From positions 62,001-126,000 of IMG/VR virus record IMGVR_UViG_3300032268_001078: DNA of 64,000 nucleotides; one strand, written 5' to 3'. Positions within the stretch are counted from its first letter, which is position 1. Each line of letters begins with the position of its first letter. The DNA comes from a virus. The translations under genes and the position numbers were made by a program. Below the pieces are notes generated by a model. The model did no database searches. It had not been told where the DNA came from and saw only the letters and a program-made list of their open reading frames with translations. Below, piece by piece: positions 28,711 to 39,421 of the stretch.

Positions 28711-30591
28711 TTATGATAATCCACCTGGCCTTTTGGCTGGATCTTTGTCTCGATCTGCTACAAATTTATCTATTTTACTTGCAGCTGCAAAAATAATATT
28801 TGCTAGTTTATTTCTGTCTTGAGTTATTTTTCCGTTTGGATCAATAAATGGTAAGATACTAAAAATTAAATCAGCAAATTCTCTTCTATCGTTGATGTTT
28901 TGTAAATGTTGTGCTAAAGACTTAGTTGCTTCAATAGCATTAGCTGAAAAATTAGTATCAGGTGTAAAAGTTGAATAGTCTTCTTGTACTGTTGTTTGTG
29001 CTGCTTTTGCTGCTTGTTTTTGTTTACCTTTTAACATATTAGCAATAGCAAACAATGCTGATTTTAAACTTGCTTTGTCTTTTCTTAAATTAGCACTAAC
29101 AAATTGACTCATTTGTAAAATTAAATCTCTAAAATCATCAGCAGTATCAATCTTTCCTAATGCTGTTTTTACAGGTGTTGATTGTTCAATATCATTTTTA
29201 ACTGTTTTTACATCAGGAGGAAGTGGTTTTCCATCTACTCCGGTTGGTACTTCTGGTTTTTTGTCTTTATCAGCTGTTGGTTCAGTTGTGTTTATTGGTT
29301 CATCTATAATAGCTGGGTTTTCTTTGGTAGATTCAACATCTTTTAATGATTGATAAAGATCATTCAATGTAGCTGCTCTTGAACTTTTTCTTCCTTTTAG
29401 TCTAGCTAATGCTGTTACAGCACTACCTGCTACTAAAGCAACACCTAATCCACTAGCAACAGTTCCTAACCAACTTCCTGCTGCTGTTGCGCCTTTTTTC
29501 AATAAAATTTTTCCTAAAGATCTAGTTACTAACATGTCTCCAGGACTAGCACCAGTTCCAGCAAATTTACCTTTAAAGAAATCTCCTAAAGTTTTGCTTC
29601 CATCTGCTTTAGTTAATGCTGCTAGAGCTTGACGACCTTGATCTGGATCTTTAAACATTCCATTGTCTGCTGTTAGTCTATCTAGTCCTTCTTTATAGTT
29701 TCCTTCACCAATTTTAGTAATGTGTTCTTTTACATCATCTAAAGAAGCATTTGGACCTAATTGAGGTAAATTCCAATTTTTAGCGGCATTAATTCTATTT
29801 AAAGTTTGAGTTAATCCTTCACCTTTTAATACAGATATTAAATCAGCTTTGTCTTTAAGTAAATCTAATAACCAACTTACTCCACCTAGTGCTCCACCAA
29901 CACCAAATAAAGCTAAAGGTAAATTCCAAGAACGAAGTGTTTTCATTCTATAAGAATCAAATTTTTCTTCACCTTTTCTTCTTTGTAGTAGTTTTTTAGC
30001 ATCTCCTTTACTGTAATTGTCAGTGTCTCCAATTTTTTCTCTTTCTGCTTCGTTTGTTACTGAATATGCTGCTTTTACTTGTCTATCTAATATATCTTTT
30101 ACATATTCTCTTAAATCGGCAATAACAACATTTGCAGCATCAACAGGCATATATTCTTTATCTTCAGGATCTTTTTCAGTAGCATCTACAATACTGTCAT
30201 ATATTTTAGCAATTTCTAAACAACTTTTTAAAAAATCTCGTGCTGATTCATTATTTGGGAATTCAGAATTATATTGTTTAATTCCAGCATCAATTTTTCT
30301 AATAATATCGTTACCTTCTTTTGCTAAAATATCATCGATTTTTTTAATAGCTTCTTGATCTACTTTACCTTTACCAAAAATCTTTCCATTAGCTTTATAT
30401 CTACCTAATTTACTTAAATAGTATTTTGCTTTTTCCCATAAACTTTCATTTAAAGTACCTTCTTTTAATAAAGGATAGCTTTCATTTAACCAAACAATAA
30501 AATCTTCTTTAACAGTTTCAAGAGTTTCTTCTTTCTTAAGACCTGCTAACTTTTGCATTTTTATTACGTCTTCGTTTAATAATTTTTTCAT
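28711..30591 (-). CDS. large uncharacterised protein, possible internal head protein
   Basis: 626 residues. The N-terminus MKKLLNEDVIKMQKLAGLKK contains MQKLAG, which also ends the prohead core protein (RMQKLAGIK at 62718), so it may be a capsid-targeting or processing signal (inference). Two hydrophobic stretches (ALFGVGGALGGVSWLLDLL ~235; LGTVASGLGVALVAGSAVTA ~370) could cross membranes. A Pro/Lys-rich linker (~420-465) leads to two similar helical domains (DDFRDLILQMSQFV; RREFADLIFSILPFI). Class B-like motif upstream, so probably a virion protein. Function unknown. Confidence 0.8.
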   Translation of the reverse strand: MKKLLNEDVIKMQKLAGLKKEETLETVKEDFIVWLNESYPLLKEGTLNESLWEKAKYYLSKLGRYKANGKIFGKGKVDQEAIKKIDDILAKEGNDIIRKIDAGIKQYNSEFPNNESARDFLKSCLEIAKIYDSIVDATEKDPEDKEYMPVDAANVVIADLREYVKDILDRQVKAAYSVTNEAEREKIGDTDNYSKGDAKKLLQRRKGEEKFDSYRMKTLRSWNLPLALFGVGGALGGVSWLLDLLKDKADLISVLKGEGLTQTLNRINAAKNWNLPQLGPNASLDDVKEHITKIGEGNYKEGLDRLTADNGMFKDPDQGRQALAALTKADGSKTLGDFFKGKFAGTGASPGDMLVTRSLGKILLKKGATAAGSWLGTVASGLGVALVAGSAVTALARLKGRKSSRAATLNDLYQSLKDVESTKENPAIIDEPINTTEPTADKDKKPEVPTGVDGKPLPPDVKTVKNDIEQSTPVKTALGKIDTADDFRDLILQMSQFVSANLRKDKASLKSALFAIANMLKGKQKQAAKAAQTTVQEDYSTFTPDTNFSANAIEATKSLAQHLQNINDRREFADLIFSILPFIDPNGKITQDRNKLANIIFAAASKIDKFVADRDKDPAKRPGGLS

Positions 30592-30601
30592 GATATTATA
30601 A

Positions 30602-30611
30602 TGATAAATAT
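30602..30611 (-). promoter_or_regulatory. class B upstream motif (sense ATATTTATCA)
   Basis: Ten bases before the 626-residue gene, in the 23-base gap after the 205-residue gene. Confidence 0.35.
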
Positions 30612-30614
30612 GTA

Positions 30615-31232
30615 TTATCTTTCAACTTCAGCATATAAAAGCAAATCAGTTAAATAACTTGATAGTCCAGGTATTGATTGTTCGGCTTGTTGTATTGATC
30701 TTTTATTTGAGTCTATAATACCCCCTCTTATAAGAATATTATTTTGTTTTTCATCAAATAAGGGTCCTCGTATTTTCCACAATACTTCACTAAACCAATA
30801 ATAGTCTTTATCTATAGAATTAACAATACTAAAATACTCATTTTTACTGGTTTCTCCAAATGTTAAACCACTTGAAAGTTTATATCTAAAAATATATCTT
30901 GTATAGTAACTTATATTATAATCGTCTTGAGATGGAGGTAAACTATTATTTTTTGGAAGTTTAATAGTATTTATAGAACTTCTAGTTTTTTTTAATAAAT
31001 CATCATATTCTGCTGGTGTAGCTTCATAAGTGTTTATTGAAGGATCTATAGTTGTGTTGGGTGGTTGACTTAAACTTAGTGAGTTTATTGTGTGAGTTTT
31101 TTCAGTCCATATACCACCGTATAAATCTCTATGATAATAACCAACATAATTTATTCCTGTAGATTGAATTATAAATTCTCCACCATCTGTGTAGTAAACT
31201 GTTGGGTCTAGTTTGCCTAAAGGAATATACAT
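30615..31232 (-). CDS. putative baseplate-region structural protein
   Basis: 205 residues, Tyr/Ser/Asn-rich (GINYVGYYHRDLYGGIW, YYTRYIFRYKLSSGLTFGE), ending SSYLTDLLLYAEVER. No family recognised. It starts inside the stop of the hub-like gene and closes the tail/baseplate block, so a baseplate or fibre-attachment role is likely from context alone. Confidence 0.7.
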   Translation of the reverse strand: MYIPLGKLDPTVYYTDGGEFIIQSTGINYVGYYHRDLYGGIWTEKTHTINSLSLSQPPNTTIDPSINTYEATPAEYDDLLKKTRSSINTIKLPKNNSLPPSQDDYNISYYTRYIFRYKLSSGLTFGETSKNEYFSIVNSIDKDYYWFSEVLWKIRGPLFDEKQNNILIRGGIIDSNKRSIQQAEQSIPGLSSYLTDLLLYAEVER

Positions 31233-34200
31233 TATTTTATATTAAATGTTCTTTTAATAAAGTTATTTTTTAAAGTTTGATCTCTTTTATTATCATTTAA
31301 ATCAACCGTGAATGTATTCATCCAACTTTTATAAATATTAATTTGATTAGCAGCATCCGATGCAAATAGATTATTTCCAGTTTGTTTTACTTTATAGTGA
31401 AACATCATAGATTTAGAAGCACTAATGTCAAAAGCTGAACCATTGAAAATAGGTGTAAATGATGTTAATGGTGTTCTATTAGGTAACAACAAACCATAGT
31501 ATGTACTTTTTAATTGATTTCCTATATTCCTACCTCCAATAATACTTTCAAGATTTTTTCTAAGTAATATATAATCTATTACATCAGCTGTTGTTCCTGT
31601 TCGTTTTTTTATTACATTTCCTCCTATAAAAAATGGATAATAATAAAATATATCAATATTTTGTGCTATTTTTTGTTGAATATCAACTATTGTATTAAAA
31701 TATTTATTGCTTGAATCTGTTTTAGCTAATTCTTTTAAAACATTAATATAAGTTGTGTCTGATGTTATTTTTGTATTTAATATATTTGTACTTCTATTAA
31801 CTTCTTCTCGTTCAACCCATTTTTGAAAAAAACCAAAAAACTGATCTATTCCATAGTTTTTAGTAAGTACAGTTCCATTATCTTGAGAAAACCCTATTGC
31901 TGTGTCTCCACTTCCTATTCTTGTGTAGTTATATTCAAAGTGTTCTTTAGTTAGTAGTGATTTCCATGAAGTATAACCAAAATACGGATCTAAAGTAGCG
32001 GATGTTTGATTTGGTCGTGAAAAACTTTCTAAAATTGCTGAAAATGAACTTCCTTCCTGACTTACTGAGAATAATAATAATGATTTAAATGCTTGATATT
32101 CAAGAAAATCTATAAGTACTGGGTATAATAATGCTAATTTTATACCTTCTCCTACAAATGATTCAAATCCTTTTCTAGTGATATTATTTGATAAAACATG
32201 TTTTCCATCAGCATTATAAAATTTACTATCATCTAAAATACAAATTTGAGTTTCTAAACTAGTTTCCCAATCATTTTTAGTTAAAGTATGACTAATATCT
32301 GTAATAACAAAACCTAAATTTTTATCAATATAATTTTTAGGTAAAACATTAGGATTAACTTTGAATATTTGACCTACTACAATTCCTCCAATTCCATCTA
32401 ATGTTATTTTTAATTTAAAGGGAATTAGTGCTTTAAAATTTAATTCTCCATCAAATCTTAATAAAAACTGTTTTAAAAATGTGTATGGAATAGTTCCATT
32501 AGTTTGAGTCTCAATTTCAAACTTTTTAGTTGAATCTCCAATTACATAATCCTTTAAATAAAGCAAAAAATCAAATGTTTTTTGATAAATAGGATCAGTT
32601 GCACTTCCATCTGGTTGGGTAATTTCTTCTCCTTGCCATTTTTGTAAAGCTATTCTATCTGTTAAACCAGCATTTAAATAAACTTGTGTAGAGTTATAAA
32701 CATCTCCTAAATTTGCACGACTTTGTGCAGCAATTGCTATAATAGTTGATTGTTCGGGGAATATTTGTGATTCTATTGATACATTTCTACAAATACTTCC
32801 TAATCCCATTAAATCAAACTCATATTTAGGTTTAGCATTTCTTTCTAAATAATAAAGATCTATTAGTTTTATTTGATTTTGATCTCTTCCTATAGTACTT
32901 AAACCAAAGTTATTAAGACCACCCATAGCATTTGATATTTTTTTTAAAATACTATTAACATATGTCATAAAATTAACACCATCATCACTAGTATTATTTT
33001 TAATAGATTTATATTCACCCAATAATAAACTTAAATTAACAAAAATATTTCCAATATAACCAGCTTTTAAATTATCATCATAAAACTCAGGTAAATTTCT
33101 AGGATTTCCATTAGCATCTGTAACTTGTGGTTGAATACCTGGACCTGTATATGATCCTAAATTAAGATAACTTAATTCAGTACTAAATGCTTTTGAATTT
33201 CTTACTATACAAATACTAGGATCAGTAGATATAGTATCAGATCCTGCTAAACATAAGTCAGAATTAGTAAATGTATCATCTTTAGGAGGAATAATTTTAA
33301 TTAAATAATCAGTTTTTGTTGTTTTATTATTAGTTGTTTTAAAGTTAAAATAAGCAGCCATAATAGCAAACCAAACATCTAAACTTATATATTCATAATA
33401 TGTTCCATTATCAGAAGCATTTTCTTTAGACTCATTATTTACTATATTTTGAAGTAATGGTTGATTATCCAAATATTTAGCATACTTATCAAAATCAGCT
33501 GTTATTAATTTTGCTTTAATATCTTCAATAGGAATAGCATTTTCAGCTGCTCTCCAAGTTCCTCTATATTCGTCTTCATTAATAGCATAAACCTTATCAC
33601 CATCTGTATTATATATTTTTTCTAAATAGGGAAAGTTTTTTGTTTCTGATAAGAATTTTAATGATAATAGTATATTTTCATATTCATCATATGAGTATGA
33701 CTTAATTGATGGATCATTTATATTAAATGTACCAATATTTTTAGTATTATTTGAATTAACTGATATTTTTAAGCTATTTATAACTTCTCCCATTGAAATA
33801 AGAGTAGTTTGACATTCATAACCACCATTAGACATCATTTTCCAACTAAAGTTTTTAATGTAACCTAACATTCCATCATAGTTGTGGCGATATTTTACTC
33901 TTAAGGTTTCTAATTTATCATAAACATCTTGTTGAGATAAGTTGTCAAAAGGATTAATAGTTATACCATTAAAAACCTGAGATTTTATTTTGTCTGAGGT
34001 TAATTTTTTTACTGATTTATCATCATCATAGTCTAAATACTGAGACCATCCCCACTCAAGTAATACTGAGTATCCTGGTCTCATAAATAAAAGTTCTAAT
34101 TCATTTAGTTGGTTTATGTCCCAAGCATAGAATTTTATTGTTGTTTCAAATAAAGAACCATATGCTGATTTAGTATGCATGTTAACATCTATAATTCCAG

Positions 34201-34642
34201 GCATTGGCCTAATACCATATACTTGATAATAATCCTTATCTACTGTGTTATTTGCGCGTACATCTATATTACCACCATAGACGCTGTTTTTTTGAGCTAT
34301 TCCGTATCTTTGTGATGCTTCTACTATATTGGTTCCGTTGTTAGATTTAGTATAAAGTGTTCCACCTTCTAAAATATATTTTTTACTTAGTTGATTTCCG
34401 TTGTAGCCACCATCAGGTTTTACACCAATGTTTCCAGCACCATTAAAAGTTAGGTCTTTTCCTGAAGTGAAATTGACAAAACTAGTCATTCTTACCCAAG
34501 AATTTTTACTTAAATAAAACGGTAATAAATTATTTCTGTTGTTATTATTAATAGTACCAGATGAATTTCCTGCTATTACGTTTGTTCTAGCCTGTAACTG
34601 AGTTTGTATAGACTCTGCTATTGTTTCTTTGAATATGCTCAC
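31232..34642 (-). CDS. large baseplate hub-like structural protein
   Basis: 1136 residues. Residues ~130-190 read IDVNMHTKSAYGSLFETTIK and LLFMRPGYSVLLEWGWSQYL, and residues ~730-780 have GIGGIVVGQIFKVNPN and FVITDISHTLTKNDWETSLE, a segment typical of tail hub proteins of the gpD/gp27 kind. The rest is Asn/Tyr-rich. Probably a hub or wedge component contacting the gp53-like protein encoded eight bases upstream. The T4 equivalent is uncertain. Confidence 0.7.
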   Translation of the reverse strand: MSIFKETIAESIQTQLQARTNVIAGNSSGTINNNNRNNLLPFYLSKNSWVRMTSFVNFTSGKDLTFNGAGNIGVKPDGGYNGNQLSKKYILEGGTLYTKSNNGTNIVEASQRYGIAQKNSVYGGNIDVRANNTVDKDYYQVYGIRPMPGIIDVNMHTKSAYGSLFETTIKFYAWDINQLNELELLFMRPGYSVLLEWGWSQYLDYDDDKSVKKLTSDKIKSQVFNGITINPFDNLSQQDVYDKLETLRVKYRHNYDGMLGYIKNFSWKMMSNGGYECQTTLISMGEVINSLKISVNSNNTKNIGTFNINDPSIKSYSYDEYENILLSLKFLSETKNFPYLEKIYNTDGDKVYAINEDEYRGTWRAAENAIPIEDIKAKLITADFDKYAKYLDNQPLLQNIVNNESKENASDNGTYYEYISLDVWFAIMAAYFNFKTTNNKTTKTDYLIKIIPPKDDTFTNSDLCLAGSDTISTDPSICIVRNSKAFSTELSYLNLGSYTGPGIQPQVTDANGNPRNLPEFYDDNLKAGYIGNIFVNLSLLLGEYKSIKNNTSDDGVNFMTYVNSILKKISNAMGGLNNFGLSTIGRDQNQIKLIDLYYLERNAKPKYEFDLMGLGSICRNVSIESQIFPEQSTIIAIAAQSRANLGDVYNSTQVYLNAGLTDRIALQKWQGEEITQPDGSATDPIYQKTFDFLLYLKDYVIGDSTKKFEIETQTNGTIPYTFLKQFLLRFDGELNFKALIPFKLKITLDGIGGIVVGQIFKVNPNVLPKNYIDKNLGFVITDISHTLTKNDWETSLETQICILDDSKFYNADGKHVLSNNITRKGFESFVGEGIKLALLYPVLIDFLEYQAFKSLLLFSVSQEGSSFSAILESFSRPNQTSATLDPYFGYTSWKSLLTKEHFEYNYTRIGSGDTAIGFSQDNGTVLTKNYGIDQFFGFFQKWVEREEVNRSTNILNTKITSDTTYINVLKELAKTDSSNKYFNTIVDIQQKIAQNIDIFYYYPFFIGGNVIKKRTGTTADVIDYILLRKNLESIIGGRNIGNQLKSTYYGLLLPNRTPLTSFTPIFNGSAFDISASKSMMFHYKVKQTGNNLFASDAANQINIYKSWMNTFTVDLNDNKRDQTLKNNFIKRTFNIK

Positions 34643-34650
34643 GACTTTTA

Positions 34651-34947
34651 TTAAGGATTAAGTTTGTCAAAATCTTGTAAAATTTTAGTTAAATCTTGTG
34701 GAATTCTTAATTGTATTCCAATAGGAGGATACAATGAATCACGATTTAACTCATTTGCTATTTGGAAAATCCAATATAATGTTGGATCTCCATAAAATTG
34801 TGTTGCTAAATTATCTAATCTGTCTCCTTGTTGTGTAATAATATACACATCATTAGTAGACTCAACAATAAAAGGATACTTTGTTGAAGCAAAATATCTT
34901 GGTCCTTTTGGTTCTTTTAAAATATTATTTAAAGGATATCTATTCAT
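34651..34947 (-). CDS. baseplate wedge protein with LysM-like domain (gp53-like)
   Basis: 98 residues. The LysM-like core TQQGDRLDNLATQFYGDPTL, YWIFQIANELNRDSLYPPIG and IQLRIPQ matches the small LysM baseplate proteins of contractile tails (T4 gp53 / P2 gpX type). Its start overlaps the stop of the 605-residue gene. It would bind neighbouring wedge or hub subunits rather than peptidoglycan. Confidence 0.78.
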   Translation of the reverse strand: MNRYPLNNILKEPKGPRYFASTKYPFIVESTNDVYIITQQGDRLDNLATQFYGDPTLYWIFQIANELNRDSLYPPIGIQLRIPQDLTKILQDFDKLNP

Positions 34948-36764
34948 TATTGAGCTGGTGTAGTGTTAATTTTTATTGTTGTGTCTTTACCATTTACAGA
35001 AACTCCATTTTCATCTGTTGATATTCTCAATCTAGTTTGAGGTAAATAACGATTTGGGAAACCTTGTCTAAAATCAGGAGTAATAAATGTTGCAGTATGG
35101 TCCTTATCTCTTTTATTTTTCTTAGGTAAGAAGCTATGAATAGGTTTAAAGGCCATTGAAATTTTCATGTATTTTGGAACTTCGTGTTGAGAAGCATCAC
35201 CTAAACTTGTAGTTCTAAGTTCAGGTTCATTTATTGCTATTTCCCAAGGTGCTGTTAATAAATCACTAACATTTAATGAAGTAAATACACCAGGTTGTTG
35301 GTAAATATAATCTCCTATTGTTAAATATGCATAATTTCCTCTCATTTGACCTTTACTGGTATAATCAGGAGCCATATTAGACATTAAGTAATTTAATTTA
35401 GTGTAAATAGCAGGCATTTCTGCTGCTGAGTGAGCATATAAATAAAAACTAAAGTTAATGTCTCTTTTAAAACCTTCATATGTGTAAAAAGGCTCACCTC
35501 TTCCCATATAATTAAATTCTTTCCAAGTAGATGAAAAATTATCTGAAATATCAGCTAAATATGCTCTAAATGCTAATACATCTGTATTTTGGGTAGGTGC
35601 TACACCATTTGTTGTTGATGTAGGCCAAACCGGTTGATCATTGTTTAAAAATTCTATTCTAAATTTAATAATGTCTCTAGCATAGTTACCAGATATTTTC
35701 TTTGCTACTTCAGTAGCATTAAATAATCCAGTGTATATTTGATTTATATCTTTAATACCAGCTTTTTTAGCTGAGTTTGAATTATTATAAAATGTAGATC
35801 TAGGAGTGATAGTTAACATGTTTATGCTATCTATAGTATTAGGACTACCAATATTTGAATTATTACTAGTAACACCTACTCTACGATGAACATTTTTAGT
35901 AATATAATTATTTCCTTTAAATTTTCCTTTATATTCGGTAAAATCAACTGGGTATTTGGCTAAATTTGATTCTTCTGTTTCAGTTAATGAATTTTTAGTA
36001 ATATATTTACTATTTTCTCGAATATCTTCATAAGACCAAGGTATAAACCCATTAGTAGAACTATTAGTTTCAGATGATGGATTATATATTTTATCTGTAG
36101 AAAAATCATTTCTATTTAAAAAATTTGATCCAGCTACTGCTTTAGTTTTTCCTAGACCTAAATAAGAATCAGGACCACCATTATATTGAGATAATGTCCA
36201 ACTTCCAGCGCCTCTATTATCATCCATCTTATCTTTATATAGAGTTAATCTAGATATAAAGTTATTATCATTATCACCTGTATTAGCATATAAATAACTA
36301 CCAGGAATAAGATCTGTATTACTAAATGTTGGTTTTAAACCATGTCTGTCAAAGTGTAGTCCAAAAGCATTTCCACCAGCTGCTGCTAATGGGCCAACAT
36401 AGTCAAAAAGTTGAGTATCTATTACTTTACTACTAGTTGTAGCTATTGTATATGAAGTATTTGGATTACTAAATTGTAGTCCACTTTGTTTTACTAAACT
36501 TAATACTCCATTAGTACTTAGTAAAAATTTACCTAGTCTTACTTCGTCTAAAGCGGTAGCGGTTATAGCATTGTATAGTCCTCCTCTAATAAGTCCATCA
36601 TCAAATTTTTCAAATGGACCATCTCCTTCAACAGGAGCAGGAATATGTGTTTGACCAGCTAAGGTAACTGTTTCTTGAGTTGTAGAGACACCAAAGACAT
36701 CATAAACTCTAGTGAATTTACCCGATAGTGATTCCTCATATAGTTCCCTTAAGCTTTTAGCCAT
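34947..36764 (-). CDS. baseplate/tail structural protein
   Basis: 605 residues. N-terminus MAKSLRELYEESLSGKFTRV; C-terminal third with FRAYLADISDNFSSTWKEFN, MGRGEPFYTYEGFKRDINFS and YAYLTIGDYIYQQPGVF, followed by KYMKISMAFKPIHSFLP. This beta-rich block looks like a phage tail protein contacting the tube or hub, but I cannot match it to a T4 gene. Sandwiched by overlaps between a 104-residue protein and the gp53-like gene. Confidence 0.7.
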   Translation of the reverse strand: MAKSLRELYEESLSGKFTRVYDVFGVSTTQETVTLAGQTHIPAPVEGDGPFEKFDDGLIRGGLYNAITATALDEVRLGKFLLSTNGVLSLVKQSGLQFSNPNTSYTIATTSSKVIDTQLFDYVGPLAAAGGNAFGLHFDRHGLKPTFSNTDLIPGSYLYANTGDNDNNFISRLTLYKDKMDDNRGAGSWTLSQYNGGPDSYLGLGKTKAVAGSNFLNRNDFSTDKIYNPSSETNSSTNGFIPWSYEDIRENSKYITKNSLTETEESNLAKYPVDFTEYKGKFKGNNYITKNVHRRVGVTSNNSNIGSPNTIDSINMLTITPRSTFYNNSNSAKKAGIKDINQIYTGLFNATEVAKKISGNYARDIIKFRIEFLNNDQPVWPTSTTNGVAPTQNTDVLAFRAYLADISDNFSSTWKEFNYMGRGEPFYTYEGFKRDINFSFYLYAHSAAEMPAIYTKLNYLMSNMAPDYTSKGQMRGNYAYLTIGDYIYQQPGVFTSLNVSDLLTAPWEIAINEPELRTTSLGDASQHEVPKYMKISMAFKPIHSFLPKKNKRDKDHTATFITPDFRQGFPNRYLPQTRLRISTDENGVSVNGKDTTIKINTTPAQ

Positions 36765-37078
36765 TAATAGCGACCTTCAGCTGGACCTTTAGAACTGTAT
36801 GGACCCCAAGGAGCCGGTTTACCCGCACCACTTGAACCAAAAGCTAATTGAGTACTTCTAGTGAAATAAGCATAACCTGGAATTTGTGTTGAAACCCTAC
36901 CAGTAATCAAATCTTGAGATTTAGATAAAGTATTTGAAATAGGTAAAGTAGTTCTTGCCTGAATTTCAGATGTGTATTTTTGACCTAAATTTTCAAATGT
37001 AGGTCCTGGAATACCTAATAATCCATATCTGCTTGTATTAAGCGGGTCTAATAATCTGTCTCTTAATGAATATGCCAT
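36764..37078 (-). CDS. small putative tail protein
   Basis: 104 residues, Gly/Ser/Pro-rich C-terminus (AFGSSGAGKPAPWGPYSSKG), N-terminus SLRDRLLDPLNTSRYGLLG. Shares the 'SLRxL/SLRDR' start style with the next gene, which it overlaps. No family recognised; structural by context. Class B-like motif 13 bases upstream. Confidence 0.65.
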   Translation of the reverse strand: MAYSLRDRLLDPLNTSRYGLLGIPGPTFENLGQKYTSEIQARTTLPISNTLSKSQDLITGRVSTQIPGYAYFTRSTQLAFGSSGAGKPAPWGPYSSKGPAEGRY

Positions 37079-37091
37079 AGTTAGTGTTTAT

Positions 37092-37101
37092 TGATAAATA
37101 T
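37092..37101 (-). promoter_or_regulatory. class B upstream motif (sense ATATTTATCA)
   Basis: Thirteen bases before the 104-residue gene and touching the tape-measure stop codon. Confidence 0.35.
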
Positions 37102-39419
37102 TAAACCCAGTTAGAAGAATAACTTTGTTTTTGGTATTGAGTTGCCGATTTTCCTATTTGTTGACCGTTTTGATTAATTGTAGATTCACTCTTAACATAA
37201 ACATTAATTTCTTTATTATTATTATTTGATGTAGGAACGTTTATTCCACCAACTCCGCCACCACCACTTGGAGCAGCTATGTTTGTTTCACCTCCAGACG
37301 CTGCATTGATTGCAGCATATGCTACTCCGGCTGCTGCTAATGCTACTAATATACCAGTACCGACTGTTAAGAAAGAAGTTGTTAATGCTGCTTCAGCAGC
37401 CACACCACCAAATTGAACAAGAACTGGAGCTAATTTTAATGCCATGTCTACTAATCCTCCTACCATCTTAACAGCTATAATAGTACCTATAGCAACTATA
37501 ATTCCTTTTAAAGTATTAGCACTACTTACTAATTTAGCAAATTTATCCATCATTGTTCCTAAAGGACCATTAGCTAAAATAGCAATTCTTTCTTGAAGAT
37601 TTTCTACTAATGAATTAAAGCGTTCTTGGTTTGATATTTGAGTAGCTTGGGCTACTAATTGTTCACCGTTTTGAGCTTGAGCTAATTCTGCATTTAATTT
37701 TGAATAATCACCAGTTCTACCTGCTTCTCTAGCCATTTCTTCAAATGCTGCTTTAGATTCAAGTGTAGTTCCTGCTAAAAGTTTTTGTTGTTTTAACATA
37801 TCAGCCATTTCATCTGCTGATAATCCTATAGATTCTGCTAATGATTTTTGTTGAATTACGTTTAAATTTTGAAATTCTTCTAAACTTCCTACTTGATTTA
37901 CTAATTCTTGAGCAGCTTTAGCGGTTTCACCTCTTAAAGCTAATTCACGAGCTTGTTCAAGATTTAATGCTTTACCGGTTAATAATTCTGCTTTTAATTC
38001 ATTTTCAATACTAGTCTCGAAACTTAATAAACTATTTGCCATCTTAGCGGCTTGTTCAAAACTAAGTCCTAATTTTTGTACTTGAATTACAGCTTCAGCT
38101 ATTCTTTTAGGGTCATTGCTGTATTGAGCTGATAATTGTCCTCCAACTTTAGCTACATCTGATAAAACTTTTCTATAATCTAGTGTTATTCCTGTAGCTT
38201 TTCTTAAATTTACTACTTGATTACCTACTTCTACATTTACATCATGAGCACTTTGTTGGTTTAGTTTACCCAAACCATAAAGTTTAGCACCTTCAGCCGC
38301 TTGTAAACCCATTCCCTTAACGATCTCAATTTGATCTAAACGTGATTTAGCAGTAAATAAGGCTCCAGTTCCTAAAGCTTCATTTAATTGGTTATTTGCT
38401 TCTACCTGATTTTTTACACTTGCTAAAACACTGTCTACATTTTTGTTTATATTAGAAACATTGTCAGCTGCTGTTAAAAAACCTTCAGATACAGTTCTAG
38501 CTCCATCTTTTGATATTTGTAAACTTTTACTTAAGTTAGTTACTAAACTGTCAAATTTTAAAACATTTTCTAAAATCTTTTTAAAACTAATTCCTATGTT
38601 TTCTAATTGGTTATCAAGAAATTTAAAAGCTCCACCAAATATTGGAGAATCTCTTAATTTTTTATTGTAAAATTCTACTTTTCCTGTTAATTTATCCCAA
38701 CTACCTAAATTTTTATTTAGAGCATCAAATTCTTTACCATGATTAGTTATAATATTACGACCAATATCCATTTGTTTTTGGTATTTAGCTAATTTTTGTA
38801 ATAATAATTTATCTTCGTCTGTTATATTTTGAAGACTAGTAAAACTTCCATCGTTAATATCACTTACAGCTTTTAATTGTTCATTAAGAATATCTACTTT
38901 AGCTTGTTGTGATAAAGCATCTTCTTGAGCATTTTGTACAGCAGTTGCTGTAACGCCATTTAATCCTCTTGCTAAATCTTTTTCTAGTATTTTAGCTTCA
39001 TTTTGTTTTGCTTCTAATTCAGCAATTTCTTCTGTTATTTTATAACGAGCTGTTAAACCATCTACATATTGTTGAGCAGCTTTTTGACCATCTGTGCTAA
39101 GCTTACTTTGTATATCTTTAGATTTTTCTAAACCAACCTTATATAAATTTTGAGCTTTATTAATTTTTTCTTGTAATTCTGCAAATCTTAAACCAGATTT
39201 TTCATTATCTTTGAGTGCTTCTAATTGTTGTTTAATAACTTCTACTAAATTTTTAGAATCATTAACAGATTTTTTCATAGAATCACCAAGGGCTTGATAT
39301 TGACCTACTAAAGCTTTAGCAAGATTTTCTTGAATACCAATTTCAGTGTTTAAATCTTGGGAGTATCCTAACCGCTGTCTTTCAATACCAATGTCTTCCC
39401 TGCCAAATTGTTCAACCAT
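37101..39419 (-). CDS. tail tape measure-like protein
   Basis: 772 residues. Long helical/coiled-coil regions rich in Gln, Lys, Glu and Ala (residues 1-260), heptad-like segments to ~600, then hydrophobic stretches (TLKGIIVAIGTIIAVKMVGG ~640; TGILVALAAAGVAYAAINAA ~700) and a Gly/Asn-rich end. This is the usual tape-measure pattern: it sets tube length and is ejected toward the membrane. T4 gp29 is 590 residues. Sequence identity to gp29 is not visible, so the call rests on architecture and position. Confidence 0.72.
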   Translation of the reverse strand: MVEQFGREDIGIERQRLGYSQDLNTEIGIQENLAKALVGQYQALGDSMKKSVNDSKNLVEVIKQQLEALKDNEKSGLRFAELQEKINKAQNLYKVGLEKSKDIQSKLSTDGQKAAQQYVDGLTARYKITEEIAELEAKQNEAKILEKDLARGLNGVTATAVQNAQEDALSQQAKVDILNEQLKAVSDINDGSFTSLQNITDEDKLLLQKLAKYQKQMDIGRNIITNHGKEFDALNKNLGSWDKLTGKVEFYNKKLRDSPIFGGAFKFLDNQLENIGISFKKILENVLKFDSLVTNLSKSLQISKDGARTVSEGFLTAADNVSNINKNVDSVLASVKNQVEANNQLNEALGTGALFTAKSRLDQIEIVKGMGLQAAEGAKLYGLGKLNQQSAHDVNVEVGNQVVNLRKATGITLDYRKVLSDVAKVGGQLSAQYSNDPKRIAEAVIQVQKLGLSFEQAAKMANSLLSFETSIENELKAELLTGKALNLEQARELALRGETAKAAQELVNQVGSLEEFQNLNVIQQKSLAESIGLSADEMADMLKQQKLLAGTTLESKAAFEEMAREAGRTGDYSKLNAELAQAQNGEQLVAQATQISNQERFNSLVENLQERIAILANGPLGTMMDKFAKLVSSANTLKGIIVAIGTIIAVKMVGGLVDMALKLAPVLVQFGGVAAEAALTTSFLTVGTGILVALAAAGVAYAAINAASGGETNIAAPSGGGGVGGINVPTSNNNNKEINVYVKSESTINQNGQQIGKSATQYQKQSYSSNWV

Positions 39420-39421
39420 GT

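Noticed and set aside
30017-30358. 113-codon open frame on the plus strand
   Set aside because: Lies wholly inside the 626-residue gene on the other strand, with no upstream motif and a shadow-like composition.
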